From the NCBI GenBank assembly GCA_903921605.1, contig CAIXQV010000387.1, forward strand, positions 1-31,128: a stretch of 31,128 nt of DNA, in the 5' to 3' direction. Position 1 is the first letter of the stretch. The number at the start of each line of letters is the position of its first letter. Shown here piece by piece: positions 9,407 through 18,088 of this stretch. A program made the position numbers and the translations under genes. Source of the DNA: an uncultured Planctomycetaceae bacterium. GTDB lineage: Bacteria; Planctomycetota; Planctomycetia; Planctomycetales; Planctomycetaceae. Under the pieces are notes generated by a model. The model was not told where the DNA came from and ran no database searches. It saw only the letters and a list, made by a program, of their open reading frames with translations.

Positions 9407-10563
9407 CGAGCTGCTTCCTCCCGAGCCCAGCTGTCGATCTGAAGCAGTTGCTCCATCGTCGGCTGTGCATCGAATTGATGGTGGTTTAATACATCTTCAA
9501 CAACCTGAGTAATCCGGAAGAAAGGCAGTTCACGATTCAAAAATCGCGCTACGGCCACTTCGTTGGCGGCATTCAGGACAGCGCCGCACGTTCCGCCTCG
9601 CTGAACTGCTTCAAAGCCTAATCGCAATGCCGGGAAGGCATCGAAGTCAGGCGGCAGCAGTTCCAGTGTCTGAGGCTGAGTCCAATCTGGCTTCCGAGCA
9701 GGCCCGTCCGGCCGCAGCGGAAACATCAAAGCATACTGTATCGGCAACCTCATGTCCGGTGGAGACATCTGGGAAATCACTGAACCATCCCGGAACTCTA
9801 CCAGTGAATGAACATAGGACTGCGGATGAATCACAACAGAAATCTCATCAGGAGCAAGCCCAAACAACCACTTGGCTTCAATGATCTCCAGAGCCTTATT
9901 CATCATGGTCGCGGAATCGACGGAAATCTTTGGCCCCATGTTCCACGTCGGATGCTTCAACGCCATCTCAGGAGTCACATCTCGCAACTGATCCTTCGAA
10001 AAGCCTCGAAAAGGCCCGCCGCTGGCCGTCAAAATGACTCGCCGAACATCCGCACGACGCCCGCTCTGCAAGCATTGATAGATCGCACTATGCTCACTGT
10101 CCACCGGAATTACGGCCGCTCCGGTCTCAACTGCTCGACGCATGATCAGTGACCCGGCGACAACCAGCGACTCTTTATTGGCCAGAGCTACCCGCTTTCC
10201 TGCGTCCACTGCAGCCCAAGTGGCTGGCAAACCGGCAGCGCCGACCATGGCACACACGACGGTGTCAATCTCAGCGTTCTGGATGAGCTTCGGAACTTTC
10301 TCCAGTCCCTGATGCCACGCAACTTGTTTTGTCGAACCGCCGGAAATTCCGACACGCGAAGCCGGCAATGCCGCATCCGGAGCCCCCAAAACGGCCCAAT
10401 CAGGCTGAAATTCAGAAACCTGCTGACATAATCTCTCGGCACTTCGATGCGCCACCAATCCCGCCGCGCGCAGGCTGGCGGAATGAGCCCGGATGACATC
10501 CAGACAACTGGTTCCGATCGATCCCGTAGACCCGAGAACGGCTATAGAAGTTGGCGCAGCCAA
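9394..10563 (-). CDS. dxr: 1-deoxy-D-xylulose 5-phosphate reductoisomerase
   Basis: Dxr converts DXP to 2-C-methyl-D-erythritol 4-phosphate with NADPH, the committed step of the non-mevalonate isoprenoid pathway. The 389-residue length is standard. The sequence shows the dinucleotide-binding GSTGSIG at residues 11-17, ANKES at 128-132, metal and substrate ligands in VDSEH (Asp155, Glu157), and the SATMMNKALEIIEA stretch with the third acidic ligand. The predicted start is TTG at 10563, the first usable start after an in-frame stop; no strong ribosome-binding site is visible. The gene overlaps rseP by 13 nt, so isoprenoid supply and the site-2 protease share a transcript. A possible terminator upstream (10707-10732) separates it from the MFS gene. 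Confidence 0.97.
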   Translation of the reverse strand: MAAPTSIAVLGSTGSIGTSCLDVIRAHSASLRAAGLVAHRSAERLCQQVSEFQPDWAVLGAPDAALPASRVGISGGSTKQVAWHQGLEKVPKLIQNAEIDTVVCAMVGAAGLPATWAAVDAGKRVALANKESLVVAGSLIMRRAVETGAAVIPVDSEHSAIYQCLQSGRRADVRRVILTASGGPFRGFSKDQLRDVTPEMALKHPTWNMGPKISVDSATMMNKALEIIEAKWLFGLAPDEISVVIHPQSYVHSLVEFRDGSVISQMSPPDMRLPIQYALMFPLRPDGPARKPDWTQPQTLELLPPDFDAFPALRLGFEAVQRGGTCGAVLNAANEVAVARFLNRELPFFRITQVVEDVLNHHQFDAQPTMEQLLQIDSWAREEAARWKT

Positions 10564-10706
10564 GTGAAAAGGCTCGTGCAGACGAAAACAGAGGTTTAAA
10601 AGTGTCTGCGGATTCTAGGTTAAAACCGGAACTCATGGAAAGCCGGGTATTATCAGGCCTCCGACGCACGTGCTGGGCAAAGGACCTAAGGTAGGTCTTT
10701 TCTCCC

Positions 10707-10732
10707 AAAAAAGACTTCGCGGCTTGCCGCGA
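10707..10732 (-). terminator. Candidate intrinsic terminator downstream of the MFS gene
   Basis: On the - strand a perfect 7-bp stem (TCGCGGC / GCCGCGA, 2-nt loop) at 10717-10732 is followed by AGTC and then six T (10712-10707). It lies about 100 nt after the MFS stop and before dxr. The 4-nt gap before the T-run weakens the call. Confidence 0.4.
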
Positions 10733-10797
10733 CTTTGTGTGCCCGTGGTTTGATTAAAGCGAGCCGAATTCAGCTGCACAGCGTCACGCGGCGGTAA

Positions 10798-10826
10798 GCC
10801 TTCGGCGAAAGGCCTGCCCGGCAGGC
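10798..10826. repeat. Two overlapping short hairpins after the MFS stop
   Basis: GCCTT/AAGGC with a 6-nt loop at 10798-10813 overlaps GCCTGC/GCAGGC with a 3-nt loop at 10812-10826, directly after the MFS stop codon. No T-run follows on either strand. It may be a REP-like element or an mRNA 3'-end stabiliser. The rest of the 10564-10831 gap holds only the candidate terminator. Confidence 0.45.
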
Positions 10827-10831
10827 AGTAC

Positions 10832-12124
10832 CTACTTTACGTCGGCCTCCGCAGGTTTGATCAGCAGCACGATAAGAATTGACAACGCCGCCACGCCAGC
10901 GAATGCACCAAAAATCAAATTCAACGGAACCTGGCGGTCGCGAAGGTAACCGAATCCCCAGTCTCCGAATCCACCACAACTGATGCTGACAAGATTCATA
11001 AAACCGTAGCCGGTCGCGCGCAATTCAGGTCGGACAATCTGGCACAGAATTGGCATGTTGTTGCAGTCAAAAAATCCCCAGCCGAATCCGAACAGCACAA
11101 GTCCTGCGACGGCAACGCCTGCCGTCGCCGCATTCCCGACACCAAACAAGGCTGGCAGAAACATGGCCATGCCGATGGCGCTGACAAAAATCCTCCCGCG
11201 ACTGGTTTTCTTCATCCATCGATCCGCCAGGTAACCTCCAATCGCAGCTCCGACAATTGAAGCCGGATGAACGAAAGTCGCAACGAGTCCTGCCTTGCCA
11301 AGACCCAACTGAAACTTCTCCTTCAGGATCGCCGGCATCCAGTCTTTCACAACCCAGCCTGCGATGGCTGGCAGTGTGAAATAGAGAACCAGCAACAGAA
11401 AGTTTCGGTTGCGCCGAAGTTCATTGATCGACTGAGCAGGGCTCAGATTTTGTTTCTCCACACTTCGTTCCGGTGAGCGAAGAAATATGAACAGCGGCAG
11501 CGAATATAGAACTCCAATAATCCCACACGCCGAAAACGCCCAGCGCCAGCCATAGGCAGGAGACTCCGCCACGAAACCCGCCATGCCTCCTACGATTAAT
11601 CCGCAGTAGATTCCGGCCTGATGAAGTCCCACGGCCCGGGAACGAGTTGCTCCGACATGAAAATCCGTAATCAGCGCCAGCGCGGCGGGAATGTAGAACG
11701 CTTCACTAATCCCCATCAGCGCACGAGTGGCAATCAGCATTTCATAAGAATTCACCCACGCGGTCATCCAGGTCACGGCAGACCAGACCAGCAAACTGAA
11801 TCCAATGACCAGCCGTCGGCTGAAACGATCCGCGACGTAGCCACCAAACGGGCTCAGTAAGGCATAGACCCATTTGAACGAGCCCAGCACAAAGCCCCAC
11901 TGCGCTTCGTTCGCGATCCCCTGAATATCTCCCACCATCGATGACTTCATGGCCGCCAACATTTGCCGGTCGAGATAATTCAGCAGGGCAACCGGAAAAA
12001 GCAGCAGAACGACGATCCAGGCAAAGGTTGAGACCTTCCCCGCGATCTCCTTCGGTAAGAGATCTTGTGGAGCCAATTCAGGGGCCGTGTAGGGATTGAC
12101 CTGATCCGATCTCGGATTATTCAT
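10832..12124 (-). CDS. Major facilitator superfamily transporter
   Basis: A 430-residue protein with about twelve hydrophobic segments. The N-terminal half contains NYLDRQMLAAMKSSM in the first helix region and the MFS motif A variant GGYVADRFSRRLVIG (residues 94-108) between helices 2 and 3; a second GGYLADRW-like copy occurs in the C-terminal half. The 30-residue cytoplasmic N-terminus is polar. The pattern resembles the anion:cation symporter and spinster-like branches, which carry sugar acids, organic acids or lipids, but the substrate cannot be assigned. The start is ATG at 12124 with no obvious Shine-Dalgarno. It is probably a single-gene transcript, separated from dxr by 268 nt and a candidate terminator. 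Confidence 0.88.
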   Translation of the reverse strand: MNNPRSDQVNPYTAPELAPQDLLPKEIAGKVSTFAWIVVLLLFPVALLNYLDRQMLAAMKSSMVGDIQGIANEAQWGFVLGSFKWVYALLSPFGGYVADRFSRRLVIGFSLLVWSAVTWMTAWVNSYEMLIATRALMGISEAFYIPAALALITDFHVGATRSRAVGLHQAGIYCGLIVGGMAGFVAESPAYGWRWAFSACGIIGVLYSLPLFIFLRSPERSVEKQNLSPAQSINELRRNRNFLLLVLYFTLPAIAGWVVKDWMPAILKEKFQLGLGKAGLVATFVHPASIVGAAIGGYLADRWMKKTSRGRIFVSAIGMAMFLPALFGVGNAATAGVAVAGLVLFGFGWGFFDCNNMPILCQIVRPELRATGYGFMNLVSISCGGFGDWGFGYLRDRQVPLNLIFGAFAGVAALSILIVLLIKPAEADVK

Positions 12125-12292
12125 TCGAACGACTGCTTTGCATTGGTCAGGAGTACTGAAAATCTCGAACGAAAGCTCCGCATGTTTGCAGAGATTGCTT
12201 GTGGGCTGCGAAGCATATCAGCCCGAGTCAGCCACGCGAACGCAATCGCAGTTCAGGCGAATGACGGTCAGCAAAGTTCGCTGTATCAAAGA

Positions 12293-12751
12293 CTACGAAC
12301 CCTGATACGGCATCTCCATGACTTCGTAACCCGCGTTTCGGAATCCCAACTTTCCATACACGGCTTTGGCGGCCTCGTTGGCATGCTCGACATAAAGTCG
12401 CACGTTGACCACGTGTCCCTCTGATGAGGCAGACTCGATGGCGAAAGAAAAGAGCTTTCCGAAAACCCCCAGACCTCGCCATTCAGCATCAACGTAGACG
12501 CTTTGAATCCACAGCATCCAGCCGTCACGCCAGTCGCTCCATTCCCGAGTCAGCATGACCTGACCAACGACCACGCCATCTTTTTCGGCAACAAAGTACA
12601 GAACTTCAGGGGCCAACAGCAGTCCTCGCGAAACACCGCGAGTCACAGTGGCCGGATCCAGTTGTTTTCCTTCGGTCTCCTGCGCCAACCGGCAGTTGAA
12701 TTCCGTAATTCGGCCGACATCAGAAATGTTGGCTCTGCGATACACAAACAT
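12293..12751 (-). CDS. GNAT-family N-acetyltransferase
   Basis: A 152-residue protein beginning MFVYRRANISDVGRITEFN, a standard GNAT N-terminus. The acyl-CoA-binding region reads VYVDAEWRGLGVFGKLFSFA (motif A; the usual R/Q-x-x-G-x-G/A is R-G-L-G-V-F-G). The C-terminal part (VRLYVEHANEAAKAVYGKLGF) matches GNAT motif B, with the conserved Asn, Ala and Tyr residues. I chose the ATG at 12751 because an AGAGGA ribosome-binding site sits 5-6 nt before it; a TTG at 12790 would add 13 residues without such a site. The substrate may be a small amine or a protein N-terminus. It is divergent from the 12835 gene across 83 nt, which must hold both promoters. Confidence 0.88.
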   Translation of the reverse strand: MFVYRRANISDVGRITEFNCRLAQETEGKQLDPATVTRGVSRGLLLAPEVLYFVAEKDGVVVGQVMLTREWSDWRDGWMLWIQSVYVDAEWRGLGVFGKLFSFAIESASSEGHVVNVRLYVEHANEAAKAVYGKLGFRNAGYEVMEMPYQGS

Positions 12752-12834
12752 CGTCGTTCCTCTTCCCGAAAAGCCCCAGGCTTGTGACAATGCCGGAGTT
12801 CTCCATATTCTGTTTTTGAACGGAACGTCTGACC

Positions 12835-14235
12835 GTGAATGGATTCACTGAACGTCATCGCCAGTCATCTGTTGCGTCGGCCGCTCTGGCGGTAATTCTG
12901 CTGCTGACCGCCATATTTCGCAATGCACCGGCGTGTCCATTTTGCCTGTCACCACCTCAGACACTCGCCGAACAAATCTCCCGCGCGGATCTCGTGCTGA
13001 TTGCGGAGCTGGTGAGATTTGAAGTCTATGACCATGGGACTCGCCCGGAATCGACTCTCCGCATTCGCAAATACCTTCGTGGTGAGGAAACCGCCGCTCA
13101 ACTGGATCGGCTGTCGATTGGTCAGTCGATCGTCATTCCCAGCGAAGCCGCCGGGGCTCCCGGTGATCTCTTTCTGATGTACGGAACTTTGCCAGAGTAT
13201 TCTGTGCCGGGATCTGCAAGTACGTTCGCATCGACGTCTACGAACTCTGATGCGGGCAATGCGAACGCAGCCGGAAAAGTCGTTCAGGCAGTTCTCAAGT
13301 CCGATGCTTTAGTTGAAGCCGTTATTCAAAAGGCGTCGTTCCTGGTCCCTGAATTGATTTCCTGGAACGAAACTCTGGCAATCACCACAGACACGGTGAA
13401 CTATCTGCAGCAGTTGCCAGCGCAAACAGACCCACAGCCGACTCGCCTGGCTTACTTCCTGACAAATCTGGAACACCGTGATCCGTTGGTTGCGATCGAT
13501 GCCTGGGCAGAATTTGGCAACGCTTCATATGACGATGTAGTCGCTGTCCGAAACTTAATGTCCCCCGCAGATCTTCGTCACTGGATTGCGGACAAAGACA
13601 TGAGCCCCGAACGATTGGGACTTTATGGAATGATGCTGGGGCTATCAGGCGGTCCTGAGGATGCTCGGTTCCTGCTGAGCCAGATGATGGAAAGCGAACC
13701 AGAACTTCCGAGTGGCGTCGGCCAAGCAACGCCAAAGCGCGCTTTCCGATTCGGGGCGGAAGGCTTGATGGGAGGCTATCTGCTGTTGACTGGTGAAGAA
13801 GGATTAAAGCAACTCGAAGAGACAATTGCTTTGCCCGCGGATGTTCCCGACACAGCTCGACATGCATTCGTGCAGTCTCTGCAGTTCATCTGGAGTTACG
13901 AAAGTGATGTAATCAGCAAAGCACGCATACAATCTTCAATGCGGCTTCTGCTGCAGAACAGTTCCATGAGAGAAATCGCCATCACGAATCTTTCCCGCTG
14001 GGAAGACTGGGAATCACTGCCTGCACTTCAGGCCATGTTCGCGAAAGACTGCGAAGGTGACCGTGAATCACAGCGAGCCATTCTCCAGTTTGCTCAAACC
14101 TGCCGTCGCAGCGTCTCAGCCAGATCTGATGCTCGCGACTACGCGTCTCTGGCTGAAGAATTCCTCTGCGAAGCTCATCTCACCCGCCCGGACCTGCAGA
14201 GTCAGAACATCCGAGAATTCAACGCGCCGCAGTAG
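12835..14235 (+). CDS. Secreted protein of unknown function with N-terminal CPFC motif
   Basis: A 466-residue protein starting with GTG; the ATG at 12839 is out of frame. An N-terminal hydrophobic stretch (ASAALAVILLLTAIF) is a signal peptide or anchor. Mature residues begin ACPFCLSPPQTLAEQISRAD, followed by a beta-rich part (DLVLIAELV, STLRIRKYLRG, SIGQSIVIP) that recalls netrin/TIMP-like OB folds only loosely. The second half is helical with HEAT-like stretches (for example RHAFVQSLQFIW and MREIAITNLSRWEDWESLPALQAMF). I do not recognise a named family, although secreted proteins with this CPFC start appear familiar from planctomycetes. The two cysteines could bind metal or form a disulfide. 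The function is unknown. Confidence 0.85.
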   Translation: MNGFTERHRQSSVASAALAVILLLTAIFRNAPACPFCLSPPQTLAEQISRADLVLIAELVRFEVYDHGTRPESTLRIRKYLRGEETAAQLDRLSIGQSIVIPSEAAGAPGDLFLMYGTLPEYSVPGSASTFASTSTNSDAGNANAAGKVVQAVLKSDALVEAVIQKASFLVPELISWNETLAITTDTVNYLQQLPAQTDPQPTRLAYFLTNLEHRDPLVAIDAWAEFGNASYDDVVAVRNLMSPADLRHWIADKDMSPERLGLYGMMLGLSGGPEDARFLLSQMMESEPELPSGVGQATPKRAFRFGAEGLMGGYLLLTGEEGLKQLEETIALPADVPDTARHAFVQSLQFIWSYESDVISKARIQSSMRLLLQNSSMREIAITNLSRWEDWESLPALQAMFAKDCEGDRESQRAILQFAQTCRRSVSARSDARDYASLAEEFLCEAHLTRPDLQSQNIREFNAPQ

Positions 14236-14258
14236 GGCAAAGAGAGATTCCTTCCTTT

Positions 14259-14391
14259 GGACTGCGGCAGCCTGCTGCCGCTTTGCAATCCACAGCTTGC
14301 TGTGGATCGCCACACTGAGTTCTGAGGAACTTCTTGGCTTTGTTTGGCAGCAGGCTGCCTGCACCAAAGCTGCAGCAGGCCGCCGCAGTCC
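14259..14391. repeat. Compound inverted-repeat element (nested hairpins), REP/MITE-like
   Basis: Two 27-nt outer arms, 14259-14285 and 14365-14391, are inverted copies with 25 of 27 matches. Inside are three more hairpins: GGCAGC/GCTGCC with a CT loop (14266-14279), a perfect ATCCACAGC/GCTGTGGAT with a TT loop (14288-14307), and GGCAGC/GCTGCC with an AG loop (14346-14359). It fills most of the gap between two + strand genes. No coding potential or transposase is visible. It may be a non-autonomous mobile repeat or an mRNA processing structure. Confidence 0.8.
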
Positions 14392-14481
14392 ATAAGAGCG
14401 AGTCTATTGACGATTCTGATGATGAATTCCATTCTACGTGTCGGTTCTCGTTCATGATCTTCCCACGTAGATGAGACTCTC

Positions 14482-16299
14482 ATGTTACACCTGCGCGCTC
14501 TTTGTTTCCTGACCGCCGTCTTGATCACCGCAACCTCTTTTGGCCAGGATCAGCCGAGTACTCTCAAGCTGGTGACTCATAATGTCTGGTATGGCTTCAC
14601 GAAGAAAGCGGAGCCGCGGCATGCAGACTGGCTCAAATGGATGGCGGCGCAGAAGCCGGATGTTGTGTCGTTGCAGGAACTGAACGAGTACACTCCGGAA
14701 AAGTTGGCGACCGATGCACGCTCATGGGGGCATGAGCATTCTGTTCTGCTGAAGCAAGATGGATTTCCCACAGGCATCACTTCACGGTATCCCATCAGTG
14801 ATATCAAACGAATTCGCGACGGCATGCATCATGGATTATTGCGGTGCCGCATTCAGGGTGTCTGGTTTTATGTGATCCACTTTCACCCCTCGAACTTTGA
14901 GCGAAGGATCGAAGAGGCTCGCCTGCTTCAGAAAGACGTAAAGTCGCTTCCCGAACTGAATCCCAAAATTATTCTGGCTGGTGATTTCAATGGGTTCTCT
15001 CCGGCAGACAAGCCGCAGTATGACTCAGATCCCAAACTTGTCCCTTTTTTTCAGATGCTGGACCAACGCGACAAGGGTGCTCGAAACCTCACTAACGGAC
15101 GGATTGACTATGGCGGCATCTCGTCGATTCTGCGTGAGGGTTACGTGGACCTGATTCAACAGCGTCGTTCCAACGGGGCCCCATTTGTCGGCACGTTTCC
15201 GTCTCCCCTCGTCAGCGACGAGAACCATGGGACAGACAGACGACTTGACTACATCTTTGTTTCGCGAAGTATGTTGGGGTCTGTCGAATCCGCTGAAATC
15301 CTGAGAGACAAGGTCACGGAAGGTCTCTCAGATCATTTTCCGGTCACGGCCACGTTCAAACTAAGCGAAGAGACGGCTCAGAAAATCTTCACTTCACAAC
15401 CAGAACTGCTGCAGGAACACGGAGCAGGGGAGGGGCCGGCATGGCATCCGGAATTGGGCCTTTTGACGAGCGGCGAGGGAAACATCAATCTCCGCGACAA
15501 GAGCGGAAAAAGCTCCGTCTATCGTCAAAACGCCGGCTCGAATGGACTCATGTTCGATCGACAGGGACGATTAATTATCTGCGAACCAGTGCGTCGCCGT
15601 GTCACTCGCATTGAAGCCGATGGTTCAACCAAAGTGCTGGCAGAAACATTTGATGGCAAGAAGTTTAATCAGCCCAATGACCTGACGATGGACTCGCAGA
15701 ATCGCATTTACTTCACCGATCCGCAATATGGCGACCGAAGCACGATGGAAATGCTGGACGCGAACGGTCGCCCGATCGAAGGCGTGTATCGCATCGATCC
15801 CTCGGGAAACGTAACGAGAGTTATCGCGAATGAAGTCGATCGCCCGAATGGAATCGTCGTGACTCACGATGACAAGTATCTGTTCGTCGCCGACAATAAC
15901 AACAATTCCCCCAATGGTGCGCGAGCGCTCTGGCGATTCGAACTGCAGCAGGACGGAACTGTCGATTTTGAAACTCAGACACTGATCTTCGACTGGAAGA
16001 CGACTCGCGGTCCCGATGGAATGAAACTGGATGCCGAAGGTCGTCTATATGTAGCGGCGGGTATCAACAAACCCAATCCTCCGCATGAAACAGCTGATGA
16101 ACCCACAGCCGGCATCTATGTGTTTTCCTCGGAAGGCACTTTGCTCACGGTGGCCCCTATTCCTCGCGATGAAACCACAAACTGCGCGTTTGGTGGCGAT
16201 GATCTTCGAACGCTGTTCGTCACGTCCGGGGGCAGCCTTTGGAAACTGGAAACCGTGGCAACCGGAAAGCCAGCATGGCCGCAACCTGCAAAGAAATAG
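14482..16299 (+). CDS. Secreted fusion: endonuclease/exonuclease/phosphatase domain plus SMP-30/gluconolactonase-like beta-propeller
   Basis: A 605-residue protein with a signal peptide (MLHLRALCFLTAVLITATSFGQ). Residues about 27-293 form an EEP-superfamily domain. Its signatures are Asn35 in THNVWYG, Glu66 in LQELNEY, GDFNG with Asp168 and Asn170, RLDYIFV with Asp256, and SDHFPVTA with Asp284-His285. From about 310 an SMP-30/gluconolactonase/LRE-like propeller follows: GAGEGPAWHPELG with Glu317 as likely metal ligand, QPNDLTMD, RPNGIVVTHDDKYLFVADN and GPDGMKLDAEGRLYVAAG. EEP enzymes hydrolyse phosphodiesters or phosphomonoesters using Mg; SMP-30 enzymes hydrolyse sugar lactones using a divalent metal. 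The export signal places both domains outside the cytoplasm. The pairing suggests turnover of a phosphorylated sugar or nucleic acid. Start: ATG at 14482. Confidence 0.92.
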   Translation: MLHLRALCFLTAVLITATSFGQDQPSTLKLVTHNVWYGFTKKAEPRHADWLKWMAAQKPDVVSLQELNEYTPEKLATDARSWGHEHSVLLKQDGFPTGITSRYPISDIKRIRDGMHHGLLRCRIQGVWFYVIHFHPSNFERRIEEARLLQKDVKSLPELNPKIILAGDFNGFSPADKPQYDSDPKLVPFFQMLDQRDKGARNLTNGRIDYGGISSILREGYVDLIQQRRSNGAPFVGTFPSPLVSDENHGTDRRLDYIFVSRSMLGSVESAEILRDKVTEGLSDHFPVTATFKLSEETAQKIFTSQPELLQEHGAGEGPAWHPELGLLTSGEGNINLRDKSGKSSVYRQNAGSNGLMFDRQGRLIICEPVRRRVTRIEADGSTKVLAETFDGKKFNQPNDLTMDSQNRIYFTDPQYGDRSTMEMLDANGRPIEGVYRIDPSGNVTRVIANEVDRPNGIVVTHDDKYLFVADNNNNSPNGARALWRFELQQDGTVDFETQTLIFDWKTTRGPDGMKLDAEGRLYVAAGINKPNPPHETADEPTAGIYVFSSEGTLLTVAPIPRDETTNCAFGGDDLRTLFVTSGGSLWKLETVATGKPAWPQPAKK

Positions 16300-16674
16300 A
16301 CCACCGGACTAGATTCCATGGCGAATTCTGGATTGGGGCTGCGGGGAATGTGTCCAAGAAGGACCAATGAAAAAACGCGGCATTAACATCGTTCGTGGCG
16401 TTAGATAGATCACTCATGATGAGGTCAGATACCCACAGTTCAATCCCGCGCCAACGTTTTGGGCCCCGAAAGCAAAAATAGTGCAACTCCAGAATCGGCG
16501 CACGGTGTTTGTTGAAGCAAGATTGGCTGATCTGTGTTGCTCAATGGGATTTTTGTGAGAGATTCCGGCCGGACGAATGAAGCCGAAACTGGCTTTTCAT
16601 CGACGTTCACAAATTGATCATTGGGCTCGGTTTCAAAACTCATCAAGTCTTGAACTTCTTTGGAAGAGATCCGT
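16300..16674. other. 375-nt intergenic region with one tiny candidate ORF
   Basis: No gene of normal size is supported here. The only item of note is a 13-codon reading frame on + at 16367-16408 (MKKRGINIVRGVR) preceded by AAGGA at correct spacing. It overlaps a weak AACGC/GCGTT stem. The last bases contain the GGAAGAG ribosome-binding site of the following hydrolase gene. I see no clear promoter or terminator. Confidence 0.5.
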
Positions 16675-17439
16675 ATGGGCCTGCGTCAACACCTCGTCTT
16701 GCTTATTGCTGTTTTGCTGGCTTCGCCTTACACCACTGGCATCTGCTGCGGCGCTGAATCTGTGAAAGTTGATGGCGTCCGAATCGCTTGCTCCAGCGAG
16801 GGCTCGGGTGACCCCGTTGTGTTGATCCACGGCTTACACTCCAGTACTGAACTGAACTGGCGAAATCCCGGCATCATCAAAGTGCTGGCCCAGAATTACC
16901 GAGTGATCTGTCTCGATCTACCAGGCCACGGAGAAAGTGACAAGCCCGAATCAAGGGATGCCTATGGCCTGCAGATGGTGCACGACGTCGCAAGAATCAT
17001 GGAGCATCTGAAGGTCCAGAAAGCTCATATCGTGGGCTATTCATTGGGTGGTATGGTGGCGTTGAAATTTGCTGCTGTGCATTCTGACATGACTCTCTCC
17101 GTTACTCTTTGTGGAATGGGGTGGCTGAAAGAGGGAGGTATGCTGCAACGATTCTGGAACAACATGGCTGGGCGCGAGAGTTCTCGAACCCCCGAAGCAT
17201 GCGTCAAAGGAATCGCCGAGCTTGCGATGACTGAAGCCGATCTGAAATCCATCTCGCGACCGGTCACAGTCATCATCGGTTCAGACGATCCGGTGAAACG
17301 ACTTTACGTAAAACCGCTGGAAGCAGCACGGCCGGACTGGCCTGTCGTTGAGATTTCTGGTGGCGGACACCTGACGACAATCAAGATGCCGGAATTTCAG
17401 ACCGCTCTGGTCAAAAGCCTGAATGAGAAATCGAAATGA
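16675..17439 (+). CDS. Secreted alpha/beta hydrolase
   Basis: A 254-residue alpha/beta-hydrolase-fold protein. The oxyanion strand is VVLIHGLHSS. The nucleophile elbow GYSLGG puts Ser123 at the centre. The acid is Asp204 or Asp205 in IIGSDDPV, and the base is His232 in GGGHLTT. DLPGHGESDKP is typical of esterases and C-C hydrolases. I chose ATG 16675 because GGAAGAG lies 6 nt upstream; a TTG at 16660 would only add five residues. From this ATG the N-terminus MGLRQHLVLLIAVLLASPYTTG is a signal peptide with two adjacent cysteines after it, though not a clear lipobox. The substrate is not predictable. The gene is convergent with the thermonuclease gene across 94 nt and appears to be transcribed alone. 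Confidence 0.92.
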   Translation: MGLRQHLVLLIAVLLASPYTTGICCGAESVKVDGVRIACSSEGSGDPVVLIHGLHSSTELNWRNPGIIKVLAQNYRVICLDLPGHGESDKPESRDAYGLQMVHDVARIMEHLKVQKAHIVGYSLGGMVALKFAAVHSDMTLSVTLCGMGWLKEGGMLQRFWNNMAGRESSRTPEACVKGIAELAMTEADLKSISRPVTVIIGSDDPVKRLYVKPLEAARPDWPVVEISGGGHLTTIKMPEFQTALVKSLNEKSK

Positions 17440-17533
17440 GTGACGCGGGAACAGGAAGCTGAATGACAATGCCTGCTGTCAGCTGCTGATACCGTCTCTC
17501 ACAGCGGGAGCGGTTCGGTCACTCTCAGATCCC

Positions 17534-18088
17534 TCATTTCTTCGATCGCCGAGAGACTCCCCAGAGGCCTCGTTTTTCAATTCGAGCCTTACTTTCTGCG
17601 GCTCGCAACCGGGGTTCAAGATCGAGCGGCAGTCCGTAGTCGGCTAACAGCTTCGCGTGACCTTCGGACAGCAGCCTTTCATTGATGAATTCACCGTCAC
17701 GGGTGTAAACCCAGGCCAGTGTTCGCTGGTAGCGATCTCTTTCTTCGCTGTCGATGCGCAAACGAATCTGCTTTCCATCAATCTGCGAACGCAGCCACTG
17801 TGTCGATTCACTGGACCACAGCTCAGCAACTTTACCGAAGAACCCGGCTTCTGGCGCGTCGATCCCCAGAAGCCGAATTGTGCGTCCATCGGTCAGTTCG
17901 ATCGTGTCACCGTCAATCACTTTTATCACGGTGACCAGTTGCTTTGAATCAGGATCTAACCCGGACTCCGGCCTGAACACCAGCATCCGCAACATCGCCA
18001 GCACTATGAAAACGATAAAAGCCAGCGTGCCCGGAGTTGGCGAGCGACGCTGGGGGCGTTTAGGTGGCGGTGGTGCGTAATCTGACAT
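17534..18088 (-). CDS. Membrane-anchored thermonuclease (SNase-like)
   Basis: A 184-residue protein with a proline- and arginine-rich cytoplasmic N-terminus, one membrane helix at about residues 20-38, and an SNase-like OB-fold nuclease from about 50 to 180. Catalytic residues of staphylococcal nuclease can be matched: Asp61 in VIDGDTIEL, Arg72, Asp77 and Glu80 in IRLLGIDAPE, and Arg122 in RYQRTLAWVY. A Ca-dependent nuclease facing outwards would digest extracellular or periplasmic DNA and RNA. The ATG at 18088 forms a TGATG junction with the ychF stop, sharing one base; a GTG one codon earlier is possible. The overlap indicates translational coupling to ychF, an unexpected partner. Confidence 0.92.
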   Translation of the reverse strand: MSDYAPPPPKRPQRRSPTPGTLAFIVFIVLAMLRMLVFRPESGLDPDSKQLVTVIKVIDGDTIELTDGRTIRLLGIDAPEAGFFGKVAELWSSESTQWLRSQIDGKQIRLRIDSEERDRYQRTLAWVYTRDGEFINERLLSEGHAKLLADYGLPLDLEPRLRAAESKARIEKRGLWGVSRRSKK

